Below are positions 52,235 through 52,437 of a stretch of 52,437 nucleotides of DNA, one piece after another (the first letter of the stretch is position 1; every line of letters begins with the position of its first letter). The stretch covers positions 1 to 52,437 of the forward strand of contig CABQKC010000014.1 in assembly GCA_902464635.1 (NCBI GenBank), read 5' to 3'. Below the pieces are notes generated by a model, which saw nothing but the letters and a program-made list of their open reading frames with translations, was not told where the DNA came from and ran no database searches. The DNA comes from an uncultured Caryophanales bacterium. Its GTDB lineage: Bacteria > Bacillota_I > Bacilli_A > RFN20 > CAG-826. Position numbers and translations under genes: made by a program.

Positions 52235-52437
52235 GGAGAACAAAAACGTGTTTCCCCTTTTTATTCATATAATTCCCTTGATTTATGCCCTTTTTCATTA
52301 AATAAGAACATAAAAATTGTAATTATCATTATTTTTAATAATCCAACCAAATAATATAGATTAATAATTCTTTGCTATAATTTCTCAACTTTTACAAAAT
52401 AAAATGAAAAAAGGACGGAAAGTGTAGTAACCATCGT

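Noticed and set aside
52404..52427. 7-codon frame and ACGGAAAGTG as a fourth sigma promoter
   Set aside because: The frame is too short, and 11 nt after the ACGGAAA string the sequence is not ACACTT as far as the window reaches.
1..52437. Mycoplasma genetic code (TGA as Trp)
   Set aside because: TGA ends several genes, Trp residues are TGG, and prfB is present with its TGA control site.

Overview
The window looks like chromosome from a low-GC Gram-positive (Bacillota) bacterium, most likely a small-genome, Mollicutes-adjacent or Erysipelotrichia-like member of the Bacilli. The reasons are AT-rich sequence, very tight gene packing with many ATGA/TAATG junctions and nearly touching convergent stops, and Bacillus-like gene blocks (dnaX-ybaB-recR-tmk-holB-ricT-rsmI; prfA-prmC-tsaC-rpiB; comFA-comFC; secA-prfB; uvrB). 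CIRCE/HrcA and CsoR regulation also fit. TGA is a stop here: it ends several genes, and prfB carries a TGA frameshift site. So this is not the Mycoplasma code. The lineage is inferred. I see no rRNA, tRNA, CRISPR array, insertion sequence or prophage.

Layout. 1-3.8 kb: rpmE, an unknown protein, and the tldD/pmbA protease pair. 3.8-8.2 kb: a long imperfect palindrome, then three lineage-type genes (four-helix membrane protein with tandem YegP/DUF1508 repeats; PIN-domain protein with a duplicated C-terminal module; small four-helix membrane protein). 8.2-12.3 kb: ybaK, an hsp20 gene behind two CIRCE boxes, and a copper operon copA-copZ-csoR. 12.3-16 kb: M24 peptidase, GH2 glycosidase, HAD phosphatase. 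16.1-19.6 kb: putrescine synthesis from arginine, with arginine decarboxylase and agmatine deiminase fused in one 869-residue protein, followed by aguB. 19.6-28.9 kb: lipoprotein nucleotidase plus a 36-residue membrane protein, patatin, RluA-type pseudouridine synthase, a DUF1538 membrane protein with two PII-like proteins, and a YfhO protein.

28.9-35.2 kb (minus strand): the dnaX-to-rsmI replication and repair operon. 35.4-40.1 kb: prfA, prmC, a tsaC-rpiB fusion, comFA, comFC. 40.2-46.7 kb: secA, prfB with programmed frameshift, a YitT protein, uvrB. 46.7-49.1 kb: HAD phosphatase, secG, folD and a ThyX-like protein.

49.2-52.2 kb is the most distinctive region. An ECF-type sigma factor and a one-helix putative anti-sigma protein sit among three copies of the same two-box promoter with identical 11-nt internal spacing. 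The copies lie before the sigma gene itself, before an unknown 293-residue protein, and before a divergent operon of an unknown 94-residue protein and a YcxB-like membrane protein. This reads as a self-contained, autoregulated stress regulon whose effectors I do not recognise. It is my best candidate for an undescribed system.
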